Assembly (NCBI GenBank): GCA_948567375.1
Contig: OX419757.1
Span: forward strand, 1,550,001-1,614,000
From: Lunularia cruciata
Lineage: Eukaryota > Streptophyta > Marchantiopsida > Lunulariales > Lunulariaceae
Reading direction: 5' to 3'
Length of the DNA: 64,000 bases
This document shows, in pieces, positions 1 to 12,023 of the stretch. The notes below the pieces were generated by a model that did not search any database, had not been told where the DNA came from, and saw nothing but the letters and a program-made list of their open reading frames with translations. Position 1 is the stretch's first letter; each line of letters begins with the position of its first letter. Made by a program: the position numbers and the translations under genes.

Positions 1-3000
1 TGTGATCCACAAAGCAAAGCAAAAGTGAGAGGATACACGAACTTACCTGACTCTGTTGTAAGTCTAGTAAAGAACCCATTAATTTACGACCGAAACTTGC
101 ATGTGCTTGAATACGAGGCTTTTAGATAACTCCTCTGGTTAACAAAGTCCTTCTCATCCGTGAGGGTGCTACTAAATTTACTTTGCAATGAAGCTGGTCG
201 AAAATGGGGGTTGGTGAGAAAAGCAACTCGGTAAGAGAGACGTAAGCTACAAATGAGCCTCGCATAATAAAGTAGCAAAAAGGTAGTGTCACACTGTTGT
301 AAAATTTCAGCAAGAAAGGGCCTACAGATGGGTTGACTCAACTACTGTACTGTGCAGCATAAATATTGGGCTCACTCCACTCTAGAAAGAAGGTGACATT
401 ACCTGTTGCAGAAGAAAAGAAAATCACGCCGGAGGAGCCTCCGGAACTCAAAAGTACCGGCCGGTGATTCGTTGCGAGACTGACCGGGGTGTACCGAACT
501 TCGTCGGGAATGAAACAGGTGAGTAAGCATGCAGTAAGATTCTCGATAATGGAGAACAATCCCCGAGGTTTGCTGGCAAAACCCCAGTAAAGCCCCCGGG
601 GATTCCATGTTTACCCAAGAGATCTCCCCGAGCTTCGCCATCCGTCAGATGAAGGCAACCGGGGTAACAGTGAACCCCACGGTATAGTTAGGAATGTCGA
701 AGAGACTACAAAGAGGAAACCTGGTTGGAAAGGATCGGAAGCTACCGCAGCAGCTCCACCTCTACTGTAAAGTCAAGCAGATGACTACTCAGTCACCAAT
801 TCACTCTACGTACTAAGTTGGATTGCAAGACAAAATAGCTGCCGCCTAAAGGACCCAGTCACATCCAAGGACCCACATCTCAAGGAGCATAAGACCTGGC
901 CAGGGAAAGAGGGGCCTGAATGAGCTGCAGAGTGTAGCAACCATCGAATTATTTATCCATCCCTATACCCATACATTTTTGGTTCCCTCTGAGGAGGTAT
1001 TGTATGAAAAAGATGGGGCCAAGGGGCGACCAATCAGTTCCAATAGCTGAAGTAACAGTACTGCAGTCTGCTCTTAGGAAATATCACGTCCCACTGTGCA
1101 TTTCATATTATAGCAGTCAATATTGTCGGACGGTTTCTTTCTTGAAATAGCAATATAAAGATAATGCGACAAGATATATCGTCGTGATGATATGGTCCAC
1201 AGTGTGTAAAAGTTACAAATATAGAATTTATTCTGGGCCTCAAAATATTGTAGAACTAATTCGTATATTGTTCACTCCTAATACCATGGGGCCCCCACCT
1301 TTACTGATGTGGTATCAGTGCCTCCAGTGATATGATGAAATGCAGCGTGGGACTCCCTTTTGCTTCAGTGAACTCATTGGGAATTTCAAATCTTGCTTAA
1401 GGAGAAAGCAAAGCTTGATTAATTTCGCCACCCACTTGTAGGATTTACTTTGTCAATTATATACATGCGACAGTATCCTTGCAGTTGTCTTTGCATAATC
1501 GAACATATCTATCAAACTAAATGCACTAGGCCAACACTATTTGAGAGTATTCGCAGTACATGGCAGATTTCCCATCATTTGTTGTCTATTAAAAGATGAG
1601 AGATGAGAAAGAAAACTTGATGGCGACGGGTAATAATACTCCAACCTCCTTCTTAGATGTTTGTGATGTGTACCTAATGACTTTGGCATTGCAAGACTGT
1701 GTCAACTTCCACCTTTGTTTCGAGTCGTTGAAAGATATGGTAGAAGCCTCTGGAACCCTTTCTTTTCTAGTTTTTCTTGTGGGAATGAAAATCACTCCTC
1801 CGCTTGGCTTACTTTATCTTCGACTTTAATCGCGGCATTCTCAACCGGATACTTCGCACGTTTCTCAAACCAGTCGTTATTTGGATTTTTGCTGGCCACT
1901 ATACTCTGCGTTTCTGGACAAAACAGCCAATTACTGAGAATAAAAACCAAAGACAAAAGACAAACAGTTTTATTCAAGGTATTGTCCCTTGCTCTACTAT
2001 TTTTGAAGTGTATCCGCTTTTTAAATTTTGAAATGATAAATATGCTTGGAATACCTCTCAAACGATTTTATAGATACTTGAACATGGGTAGAACGTCTAC
2101 ATGGATAATGAACTATTTATCGACACCCACAGCGCTTGAGACGCTCGACTTGCGATTCCGAATGCCATCTGATCTTACATGACACCATTTGGTACCTCAC
2201 TCTGTGCCAGTTTTGGCATCTGACTTGTATATTATAAATGTCGATTGTCAAACTTTATGTCGACATCAACGCCCAATGAACATCACTAAGCTTTATGGCC
2301 TCAAGTGCCACCTACACCGTAAGGATCCAACTACACTATAAGGGTCCAATGACAACATTTCATATCCAAAACTGAACAAAGTTACACCGTGCACACTTCA
2401 AACGCGTCTACTACGTATTCCAAACCGGGACAAACGAACACAAAACCTCAAGGATCAGGAAAGAATTGAAAATACGCAAAAGCTGCATCAGAAAAGGTTC
2501 AATGGATAAAACTAATCTGTTGTTGGAGTGAGAGAAAGCTGATCTTGACGTTCTAAAATGCGAACCCTACGGAAGAACTTGGACTTATGCGAAACATGAT
2601 TGTAATTTTGGCATGTTGATCTTTCATCCTTGCATTGAAACTCATTGGTGAACAGTGAACATGCTTTTGTGGGTGAAACCATATCTACTGGAAAGAACAG
2701 AAACTAGACTCACAAACCCGCACAGGTCCCGAGATCAGCACAGAACTTTTCCTACTTTCGATAGTCCTTCCCAGTCCCTACTGTAGATTTGAGAATTGGT
2801 GGCTGTTTGCTTTCCACCCTCCTCAGTGTTTCGACTCTTTACGCTCTACGAGTTCTTTGATGATCAGTTGGCTATCAGAAGACTTGATTAGCGTTATTCA
2901 AGCCAATTTACCACGCCCTCAGAGAGTAGTCGTATGCTTACTTCCTCAAAAGTTCATTCAGAGAAGGAATTGGAGATTGTACTAATTACACATGAGACCT

Positions 3001-3396
3001 AGAGCCATCTTCTAGTCATGGCAAGCTTGTCGGTTCACGCCAGTCCAAGTCAATCAATATATATGTTAGGGCGACAGGTTTGCACATTGCACTCTACAGT
3101 CACAACACACTAAAATATATACCCGACGGAAAGAAAAAAGAAGTGCAAAAGGGCAATTGTGCACGGTGCCAAATGAGATCCAAAAGACACCAACCGAACC
3201 AAAACCTAGACCTCTAACCCCACCCAAGACCTAAGCGAGAGGTCACAAAACAACCCGCAAAAAAGCAACTAGAAAATTATTGTTATAATCTGTAATATTG
3301 GTATTCTAATGGTATGGTGAGGGGAAGAGCTTTAGACATGATGGATACTTTTATTGCTATTGCCCATCTATGAAAACCTCATATTTGAGAGCATTA
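1..3396. other. No gene recognised; unique-looking DNA
   Basis: I see no recognisable protein, RNA or repeat here. Base composition is more balanced than in the AT-rich repeat blocks elsewhere. The longest open frame is at 1715-2182 (+, 155 codons). It contains two or three hydrophobic stretches but no motif I know, and it overlaps several equally long frames on both strands, so I do not call it a gene. Unrecognised exons of a gene lying off the left edge are possible. Confidence 0.5.
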
Positions 3397-3413
3397 GGGG
3401 GTTTCAGAAATAG
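3397..3413 (+). repeat. Harbinger left terminal inverted repeat
   Basis: GGGGGTTTCAGAAATAG. It pairs with 12007-12023 (16 of 17 positions) and matches the TIR of the second copy at 62675-62691 (15 of 17). Preceded by ATTA. Confidence 0.75.
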
Positions 3414-3990
3414 TTATACGAAGTTTCATAACTTTTCACATAGTTAGTTACAGAGCGTTGACTAAATCAGTATGGGGTGTGAACGGGAGGTAGAAAGGGT
3501 CTTGCTACGGAGTTCGGGCCAAATTCCTTATTATTAGCACACTCCATATGAGGTGGTTAGTAGAAAATAAGGGATAAGGAACTTTCCGTTATCACTTTGT
3601 AGTGCATTGATTACGTATTAGGGTTAATAAAGTATGTCATTTAGTGTTAGAGTGAAAGTGGCGGCCAGCAGAGGGAGTATCCATGATGTTCTAGAACACC
3701 CATGGTAATCAAAAGTTGACAGATTTGGAAGAAGATTTGAGAGACCCATAGCCAGAGTTGGAAAGGGAAGTGAATTTGTTTGGAGTGGGAAGATTTGAGT
3801 GTGGGTTGTGGGAAAGTTACAAGGAGGATTGATTTTGTTTGAAGGGTTACTCTCCAAAATCCTTGATTTCATTATTTTAAAAAAGTTTAATTTATGATTG
3901 TTGTCTCTTGGTACAACTATGAAATGTATGCACTTGTTCCCCCTTGAGTGATGAAATGAAATTCATAACTTGTTTTCTTGTTACGGAATA

Positions 3991-4104
3991 AAATTTATGA
4001 GATTTTTTTTTGTTTTGTGCACAGAGAATAGAGATGCAACTTTGTCAAAATTTATGAGATTTTTTTTTGTTCTATGTACAAAGAATAGAGATGCACTTTG
4101 CCAA
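3991..4104 (+). repeat. 57-bp tandem duplication inside the Harbinger element
   Basis: The block containing AAATTTATGAGATTTTTTTT and GAATAGAGATGCA occurs twice, 57 bp apart (from about 3991 and about 4048). It lies in the untranslated left arm upstream of the transposase frame and looks like a local duplication. Confidence 0.7.
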
Positions 4105-4335
4105 TAAGGAGTTATATGTGGTGATTAAAAGTCAACTCAAGTCATGCCAAGAGGGAGCACTTGTTTAGAACTAACTAGAAATATTAGAAAATGTATTCAA
4201 TGGATGATTCGGTTAGATTTGGAGATATTGCTACAAGGATTAGAAGATGAAGATGAAGACTAAGAATTAGGAGGATATTAAGATATGCTATAATTTTTCA
4301 TTAGTGGATGGGAGTATGCACATACTCATCGATAC

Positions 4336-5464
4336 TTGGAAACCAGTGTTACTTTTCCTTGTAGTAGAGAGTTTATAATGGAGTATTTTAGAAATCTCAA
4401 TGGTAAGGCCTCTCGCCAGCTTACTCGAATGGATGTCATTTTTTTTTCAACATTAGTGGATTTGATAAAGACTCGCACAATTTTTGAGAAAAGCTGCCAA
4501 AGAGAGCAAACACCAATGTGGATCCAAGCTGCCCTAGCCTTGGATAGATTTGGGCATCATTGCAATGGAGCTTGTGTTGCATGGGTTTAAATATTTGGGG
4601 CATTAGTGCTCGTTCAACAAAAATTTTTACTAATAGAGTTATGATAGCCATATAAGATGTGATGAGGAGTCAAGTTGCTTGGTCTGAGCTCGAGTAGAGG
4701 AGGAGGATATCCATTGTTTTTTCATAGAAAGGTTTCCTGATTGTGTTGGTTTGGTAGATGGAACATTTGTTCCTCTTGCAGCTTGACCAAAAATGGATGG
4801 GGAAATATATTTCAGTTGCAAGGGTTCATATCTATAAACGGCCAAGTGATTTGTGATGATAAAAGGAGAATTATGCATTTTTTGGAGGGAGGTTTTATAT
4901 TATGTGTTGGTTTGTTAGGTATTTTTTCAATGCATTGGTGATCCTCTTTGTATGGTTTACTAAAATTATAATTTGATTTTTTTTTATTTGCAAGAATGCC
5001 ACGGTCATGTCATGACATGACTTGTTTGAAAAAATCCTCACTATGGAATGATTTGCACCAAAGAGGAAGTTGTCATACTTTTGAGGCAAAGGAGTACCTT
5101 TTAGGTGATTTGGGTTATGTACCCATGCATCACCTAGTCCATGCTTTCAAGCAAGCCTGATCGGAGGACAAGCAAGATTTAATAAATATTTGGCAAAGGC
5201 AAAAGTGATAAATGAGCATTGTATAGGAGTATTGAGACCTAGATTGCAATTTCTTTGTGAGCTAAGAGTGCACCTCAAAGACAATAGTAGAAATGATTAT
5301 TTGTTAAAGTGTGTGTTAGTGTGTATTATTTTACATATGTTTTTAATCAATAGGTCTGACCTCTGGTCAAATGACAATGGCGGATTTATAGAGATAACTC
5401 AAATAGATTCAAAGCTATCTTTTCAAGGTATAGAACTTGGTAGAGAAGAAGTAGATCAAGGGTG
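4336..5464 (+). pseudogene. PIF/Harbinger DDE transposase, decayed
   Basis: This is a relic of the nuclease that cuts and pastes the element. The N-terminal part reads RQLTRMDVIFF and then ALALDRFGHHCNGA, the helical region that precedes the nuclease in plant PIF transposases. All three catalytic positions of the DDE_4 fold can be seen in order: first Asp in LVDGTFVPLA (codon 4756-4758), second Asp in SCHDMT (5014-5016), followed by YLLGDLGY, and the Glu in NEHCIGVLRPRLQFL (5214-5216). These segments lie in different frames with several stops between them, so no functional protein is made. The 63.5-kb copy shares the N-terminal region (ALAVDKFGHHGNGA). Family assignment is firm. Exact ends are approximate. 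Confidence 0.8.
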
Positions 5465-7203
5465 ATGCAACATTACCTTGATTATCATGATGATAATATA
5501 CTCGATTGAATGGGTTTCCATATAATAAATTATTTATTTTTAAATTCTTCATCTCATATCTCATATTTTGGTCACTTAGACCTTGAGTCTCTAACTTAGA
5601 CATGAATGTATCTTTATGTAATATTGGAATAAGAATTTGTGGGATGTAAAAAGAATTCTTGGGAGCTTAATCTGTACATTTTTAGGGCCTGAGCTTACAC
5701 TTACACGGTGTGCTGTTGGGCAAGTTTACACTTCAAAGTTGCTAGACATATGTCCTTGGAAAAAAGTTTAAGTGGCTTGATGACACTTGTAGATGTCATG
5801 CGATGGCGCTCATACATGCAAGGGCTGCCCTTCAACTTGCCAAAAAGTTGCTTGCGCCTGGCAGCACCGTGTGGTGCCTAATGGGACCACATGATGGCGC
5901 TTGTAGACGCTGGAGGATGCTGGGGACTGCCCTCCTACTTAAAAAAATTATTGCACACGTTGGCACCAACTGGCGCTGGTAGGTGATGCATGATTTATCT
6001 AATGCTTGGGTGTGCGGTTGGCAACATGGAGTGCCATATGTTGCCGCTCAGGATTTGAGTTCTTTCCTCTTGAATATTGATTTTTACACTAAATGTGCAC
6101 ATTTTGGATGTTTGGATATTCAAACTTTCTTTCCAGCGTGGGTCTATATAAACCTTCCTCTTTCTAGATTTGAACAGAAGTCATTTCAAGTCATTTCACC
6201 ATGCAGGTGGGTATAACGGAGTCATTTTGCAAGTGTGTGGGTGTGGGGTGTTTGAAGGAGTCATTTTGCTACATGGGGTGTTTGAAGGAGGAAAACTCAA
6301 AGGAGGCAAACTGGCTAGTGAAGGAGGCAAAATTGCTATGGGGTCTGAGAGAGTTAGACTTTGAGAAGAAGAGCAAAATTCGGAATTTGAATTGAAGGAG
6401 AGCATTCAAGATTTGAGAGAAAGAGCAGGAGAGCATTTGAGAAATAGAGAAGAGAGACAAAGAAGAAGAGCATACTAAATTTGAACCATGGCAGAAATCT
6501 GGGGATATGAAAAGATAGTTGACAGCCCGACATGAGAAATACTCAGAAAGGAGATTGGCTCATAGCTTTTCAAACCATTCAACACCCAACAAATTTCATC
6601 AAGTGGTGCTGGCTAGACAAACATTAGATTCAAATTGCGGTCTCTAGAATTTGGGAGGGTCAATCTAGATGTAATTGGCCTCAAAATTACACTTGGACTT
6701 CACTACCCACGTCCAGAGGTAATATCCAAAATTTCTTTAACTGTTTTCTCTTCAGTTCCCTCTACTTTCAAATGTTCCTGCACCTTAGGATTGTGATTTA
6801 AAATGTTAGCCCTCCAAATTGTCAACGCCTCCCGGCCCTGTCCCAAAATGCACTATCCCGTAGAGGCTTCCAGCATAGCTGTGCCTTTGGTAGCATCATC
6901 GAGCATCAACATGTGGTGTCCCCTGGTGCCCCACGAGGTGCAACTGTCCATGCGCACCTTCAGGCATCCCCGAGTGGCACCTAATGGCGGCGACAAGCTT
7001 GTTTGCCACTTGTTGTTTTCTTCCTATCCGGGGGCGGCTACAAGTGGAACCTATTGTCTTGAGTCCTTATGATTGAGGTTTAAGCTGATTTTCTTGGTGG
7101 GTTTTGCAGGTCCTTCTATGTAAGAGTTTGTGAGTTTGTGGGACAAGGTCTCTTGCACATGTTTGGTAAGAGGGAGGCAGTTTCATAGACCGCATATATA
7201 GTT

Positions 7204-7733
7204 AGAGATGCACTTGCCATGCCAAGGAGGAGAATACCAAGATGGAGGATAGTTCCTTACACAACTATTTCAGACTGGTTTCCACAAAGGGATAGGGTTG
7301 CAAAAAGATATCTTGCAAGGCAATGTGTGTATCCTGCGTTTAGAGCTTTCTTCTAGTTGATGGATGCACTTGTTGCACCCACTATTAGGCCCAAGATTTT
7401 GCATGGGCATTTGGTACTCAACATTAAGACCAAGTTGAGGAGATTTGGTGTGCAAGATTATGATTGGGGAGAGTTAGCATTTAGAGGTATCATTGCAGAG
7501 GTAGGGAGTTTGCAAAGCCAATTGAGGAGTCCTTGGGCAGACACCTTCCTTGGGCAGATACTCACTCATCTCTTTGTGGAGAGAGGTTCATTCTAGAGGA
7601 GGACGTGATGTGCCTAAGAGATGGAGAGGAGGAGATTATACATGAGGGAGAGCATGATGATGCAAATAGCTCGGATGAGGATGAGACAAATGATGATAGG
7701 GAGGATGAGGGAGAGGATGAGGATGGTGAGTGA
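7204..7733 (+). pseudogene. Unknown ORF with acidic C terminus, decayed
   Basis: From 7204 to 7596 one frame reads through with a single stop (near 7354) and has protein-like composition, for example FPQRDRVAKRYLARQ and DALVAPTIRPKILHGH. An overlapping frame then gives a strongly acidic tail (about 7533-7733, ending DDREDEGEDEDGE). The tail is followed at once by GGTGAGTG, a good splice donor, and a pyrimidine-rich acceptor-like region lies near 8000, so an intron to the next coding stretch is possible. I do not recognise the family. A transposon-borne gene is the likeliest origin given the surroundings. Confidence 0.4.
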
Positions 7734-7754
7734 TTTATTAGGTTTGATTTTTGT

Positions 7755-7793
7755 CATATATATATATATATATATTTATTTATTTATTTATTT
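7755..7793. repeat. (TA)n followed by (TTTA)n microsatellite
   Basis: About ten TA units run into about five TTTA units. It lies between the two unknown coding stretches, in what may have been an intron. Confidence 0.9.
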
Positions 7794-8045
7794 GTATGTT
7801 GGAAAACATACAAAGTTCTTTTATATATACCATTATCGAATTTAATAAATGATATCATTTAAGAAGCTTGAATTAATGAACTTGTGAACTTGTGTATTTT
7901 TGAAATTCTAATATGAATTTGTACTTGATGGATAACTACATGCACCACTTGTGAAAAGTTGTTCAACAGATTCGTGTTGAGACACAACCCTTATCCTTTG
8001 TTGATATAGCTCCTTTTTCCTTCTTTTTCCCCTTCATCACTTTCT

Positions 8046-9263
8046 ATGTACGTGGAGGAGGTTGGTGACCCCATGCATTTAAGAGTACCTTCACCTCCTT
8101 CTTGTTCTGTTGACATCACTCTTATTTTAGATGATTATGTTCAAGTGATTGAGTGTAGAGAGAGAAATATCCTTGAGCATGAGAGTAGATTGGAGAGTGT
8201 AGAGGAGAGAGAGAGATTAGTGCTTGAGAGCAAGAGTAGATTGGAAAGTATAGAGGAGAGAGAGAGACCAGTGCTAGAGTGAGAGAGACTCCTTTGTGAG
8301 CAAAAGGATTTACTTGCTGCAAAGGAGGAGAGGAATCTGACCTTGCTTACTTCTAAGATGGAGAGAGAGCAAAGATTAGCTGACTTGGACTTGGACATAC
8401 TAGGTGCCGTTGCCACGGCAGAGGGTTATAGGGTCCAATTATAGAATAAGGCACGTGAGTTAGCATATGCTATAGAGAAGTGCAAGAGTGTACATGTTCA
8501 GGTAGAGGAGAGTGAGAGTAGTCTAGCTCAAACGAGGGCTTGTGTGGCTTATCTTGGACCGAGACTACGGACTATTGCTTGCCAGGCCCATACTTGTCAT
8601 GAGATGCAGACCCAGACTGATGCCACCCATGTGTTACCTCATATTGTGGAGACTCAAGGCACTCACTTTGAGTTTAGAGAGAGGAGTCATCTATCATGAG
8701 AGTATATTCCATGTATCCTCTTCCCAAGCTTCCTACGAAAGAAGATTATTATTGTGGATGTTACTTGTTTGGCATCATTATGGATTTGTGGTGCTATCGG
8801 TTTCTATGCATGAGAGAGCAAGACAACTAGGCATGGTTGGTGCACTCACACACAATCCGGGCCTATAGAGTGGGTAGCCTGTCCTGGTGTTAGTCATTTC
8901 ATCCAGTTCTATTTGCTATGCTTTGAGGTTATCTTGTGGATAGATCTTACTCAAGATGGAGTGGAGTGCTTGCTATGGAGCATATGGCAGTGGTCCAAAT
9001 TTCCGGAGGGAGTTCACATTGAATCTTGCCTCATGGCTTTTTTGTGTTCTATAGATATCCAACAGGATTCTGAGTTCAGAGGACTTAGTGTTAGATCATA
9101 TGAGCATCTTACTTCATTAGGTTTACCTCTTCGTGATCTTTTCATCATAGATAGTTATGCACTCTCTTATTATAGGAACTATCCACTTGGTGTTATCCAC
9201 CTACCCACTTCTATCCTTATAGGGTATAGAGAGCATCATACACTTGGTCATTTGACCCTTTGA
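8046..9263 (+). pseudogene. Unknown coiled-coil protein relic
   Basis: The first part (8046-8282, continuing past one stop to about 8690 in the same frame) is charged and helical, with a short internal repeat: ESRLESVEERERLVLE followed by SRLESIEERERPVLE, then LLAAKEERN and KMEREQRLADLDLDI. This is typical of a coiled coil. The end (8913-9263, same frame) is globular-looking, including SYEHLTSLGLPLRDLFI and YRNYPLGVIHLPTS. Several stops and probably frameshifts interrupt it. I do not recognise a family. The combination resembles transposon-borne accessory proteins, but that is inference. Confidence 0.4.
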
Positions 9264-9699
9264 TGAGTGCTTTGGACAGATTTGTCTATGACAATAGGCC
9301 TGCTATTAGTTAGGCAAAAGAGGAGTGGACATCAGGTAGACTTACTTCTTATAGTAGTGACCCATATTCTCTTCTTGCTAGTAATATCAGGCACCAAGAC
9401 TTGGATGAGAGCGAGTGGCCACTATGGTGGTCATTGAGTCCATTTAGGATTCAACATCATGTATATTGTTGTAGGACTTGAGGATGCAATAGTAGCACTT
9501 AGACACCATGGTGCATCTCCTTCTTCTTCTTCACCTCCTCCTCTACCATAGTTATAGGTTTTGGTTTTATTGGCTCCTCATTTATATACATCATTTGTCT
9601 TTTTATCCCCATGTATACATTTTACACTTGTTAAACTCTCATATTTTTATCTAACTCTCATATTTTCATGTGCTATATATTCAATTGTGCCTTGTACAT

Positions 9700-10150
9700 C
9701 AAATGGGACATCACCTGGCACCTATGTGCACCACCCACATCACAAGTCACCACACTTAACCCGTTACGTGCATCACTTAGCACCAATGAGCGTTGACGTG
9801 CATCGATGAGCACCAACGAGCCATGATGAGCGCCACCAAAAAAAGTGCCTACAATTGCCTTCCACCATTTAAGAGCACATGCAAGCACCCACAAGCACCT
9901 ACCACCATTTACAAGCACCCAAGAGCACTTTCAAGCATCAAGGAGCGCCGATGAGTGCTAGATGGCTTTAATTCAACTAAGTGCGGCATTGAGCAGCGAC
10001 TAGCGGTGGCAGAAAAAAGAGTTTATGGGCAGCACTAAGTGGCAACTTGTGGCATCTTGGGCCAAATAGGTGCGGCAAAGAAAAAACATGGGAGGAATTG
10101 AGTGGTAAGGAGCGGCACTGAGCAGTAATGAGCGGCATCTGGAAGATACA
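9700..10150. repeat. Degenerate short tandem repeats
   Basis: Many imperfect copies of motifs such as GAGCACC, CAAGCACC, GAGCGGCA and TGAGCGCC, without a constant period. Similar motif-rich DNA lies at 5780-5990, so both ends of the unassigned block carry it. Confidence 0.5.
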
Positions 10151-10218
10151 AGCAGCATTTATCAAGTTTCCATAACTTATCTTTATTATAATCATAATAA
10201 AGGTTACATGTTGGTATA

Positions 10219-11618
10219 CTATTTGCTATCACTATCAGCAGAGTATGATGGAAGTTGAACCTGAGTGAGCACTTTGAAATAGTTACTTATTTCCTTGGCA
10301 GTTTTCCTTGCCTGTATGAGACTCATTTTGATTTCATGAGTGCGCTTTGATTCCAAACTCTTCTCCTTAAATTTGTGTTTATCTTCCCTAGCTTTCCTTG
10401 TATCTGCGCTTAATTTTTTCTCAATTTCAATTTTCATCCTCTTTGTCTCTAATCTAACACACTCTGCTTCCATTCTCATCATTGTTTTCTCTCTTTTCCT
10501 CATGTTGGTGTCTTGTAGTTCAGCTAGTCGTAACCTCTCCTTGGATTCTATATATCTGCCTTCAACATGGTAATTTTTGCTAAATCATGAGACAATGACA
10601 TACTAGGTGACAACCTGGGTACCTTACTTTTTGATATTCCACCTTTCTTCCTCTTTAGGTCATGTTCCACTTCTTGGTCGATGAAGGCACACTCGGATCC
10701 ATCCCTTGTAGAAGTTAAAGGCGGCAGTGTAATGAAAGGCAAGTCCTTGATCAATGGAACAAATGGAGACTTATCCTTGGATGATAGGATTCCATTGTCC
10801 ATGCCACACAGTATACTTTCCACTCCTTAGGTGTTTGTAACCAATTGGGGGCCCGAGTCAAGGAGCACCACCTTTGGAGGAGATGGGAATTGCAAGCACT
10901 CTTGTGCACCTTCATGGACCTCCTCCTCGCCAGCCTCACAAATCTAGCTTGAATTAGGATTAAAATCTCCTAAACTTACAATTGTAGGTAGACTTATGTT
11001 TGCTCTAGTCCCAAATATGTCTTCTATTCTTGCAAAATGTGTGCATATTCCGTTCAATTATCTTCTATAGTTCTCCACCCTTTGCCATATTCCTTCTCCG
11101 TGAGACCTTCTCTAGTAGAATTGTTCTGAAGCTCCCAAAATTCTTTGTATTGTTTCATGTATCAAAACCATTTCTTGTAAAGCCTGTCACTTATCATAGA
11201 AGTAGGAAATCATTGTCCCTCTTTAATCAAAAAGGTTGCCATCAAACTAAATGCGGTCAATTTATGAATGGGCTTTTTGCAATTCCCCCATGAATCTGTG
11301 AAAAATGATCGGGGTCCTCCAAATAATCCAATATTTGGCTATAATGGTGCGTTGCCATGCAAATCATTCATCCTCCTTTGTTTTGCCCGACATGGAAGAA
11401 GCAATCCTCAATAGGTCTCCAAATTTCCCTAGTGGTTGAGGTTGCGAATCCAAAAATGACTCTATAGGTCCTGAATCAGCATCAAAAAGTGAGACTCTTG
11501 CACTAAAACAAGGTACTCGATCTCCCATTGCAAAAATAGTGTTGCACTCTTGGCATAAAATTCCTCGACCCCTAATCAATTTCTTGGTTGCCGCATGGCG
11601 GCACTTATCATTTCCCAC
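10219..11618 (-). pseudogene. Harbinger-associated Myb/SANT-like DNA-binding ORF with coiled coil, decayed
   Basis: Reading down the minus strand from 11618, I see a basic start and a short Cys pair (RGRGILCQECNTIFAMGD). A degraded helical region follows at about 11300-11070, with KKWF, a stop, then YMKQYKEFWELQNNS and LTEKEYGKGWRTIEDN. This resembles the Myb/SANT-like or trihelix domain that accompanies plant Harbinger transposases. Next comes a linker (10823-10548), then a charged coiled-coil tail (10503-10219: ETKRMKIEIEKKLSADTRK and EISNYFKVLTQVQLPSYSAD). Frames change at least twice and stops are present. In this superfamily the Myb-like protein is needed with the transposase for transposition. 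The position opposite the transposase and inside the same TIRs supports the call. The domain name rests on pattern, not on a search. Confidence 0.55.
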
Positions 11619-12006
11619 ACCAATGCAAAATTACAAAACTGCCATTAGTTGCCTGACAACTCGCACATTTGCTCGGGAGGGTAGTGAATTTGAGTTTAGA
11701 ATTTTGAATTATTGAGGAGATGCATATTGGATCTTGAAATAAAATCATAAATCATATTTGACTCATCTAACCCCGTGGCAACCCTCTAGAGAAAACACTT
11801 CACTTTGTCTGAAAATCATTTATTTAGTTACGACATTCTTAAACATCCATAACATAAGGCTTTATTTTATTAAATGAATGCAACTTGGATAAAATATTCC
11901 ATAACTGAATTTACAGAGCGTTCAGTTATTACAATCTCGTCTCGCTACAGAGTTCACTAAAAATTATTAGGAAGTTTGTTAAGAATCCCTTACACATCCA
12001 TTAAAT

Positions 12007-12023
12007 CTATTTTTGAAACCCCC
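12007..12023 (-). repeat. Harbinger right terminal inverted repeat
   Basis: On the minus strand it reads GGGGGTTTCAAAAATAG, the inverted partner of 3397-3413. The flank after the TIR is T then ATT. Confidence 0.75.

Larger units (their letters stand above)
5690..10190 (+). mobile_element. Unassigned block inside the Harbinger element (nested insertion or cargo)
   Basis: This segment separates the transposase from the Myb-like ORF. It begins near TTTTAGGGCCTGAGC and ends before the 3' region of the minus-strand ORF. The left part (5700-7050) and right part (9700-10150) are rich in short degenerate GC-richer repeats (variants of GGCGCTC, GAGCACC, GAGCGGC). The centre holds three plus-strand coding-like stretches listed separately. 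I could not find matching termini or a target duplication, so it may be a nested element of unknown type or material acquired by the transposon. Confidence 0.4.
3397..12023 (+). mobile_element. PIF/Harbinger DNA transposon, complete by its TIRs, decayed
   Basis: The ends are 17-bp terminal inverted repeats that differ at one position: GGGGGTTTCAGAAATAG at 3397-3413, and GGGGGTTTCAAAAATAG read on the minus strand at 12023-12007. If the adjoining A/T pair is counted in the repeat, both flanks read ATT, a 3-bp target duplication as expected for this superfamily. Inside are the two proteins typical of PIF/Harbinger: a DDE transposase on the left (+) and a Myb/SANT-like ORF on the right (-). Both ends also share subterminal motifs in the same orientation: TTACAGAGCGTT near 3448 and 11913, and a GCTACRGAGTTC motif near 3506 and 11944. 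At 8.6 kb it is longer than usual for the superfamily. The excess is the 5.7-10.2 kb block. A second copy starts at 62675 with the same spacing from TIR to transposase. Confidence 0.75.

Noticed and set aside
1715-2182. 155-codon plus-strand frame with hydrophobic stretches
   Set aside because: Frame overlaps others of similar length; no family features and no clear gene structure around it.
3500-3900. 82-codon minus-strand frame near 3624-3872
   Set aside because: Lies in the untranslated left arm of the Harbinger element, with no counterpart in the second copy that I can see.
9673-9918. 81-codon minus-strand frame with short peptide repeats
   Set aside because: Reflects the degenerate GAGCACC/CAAGCACC repeats, not a protein.
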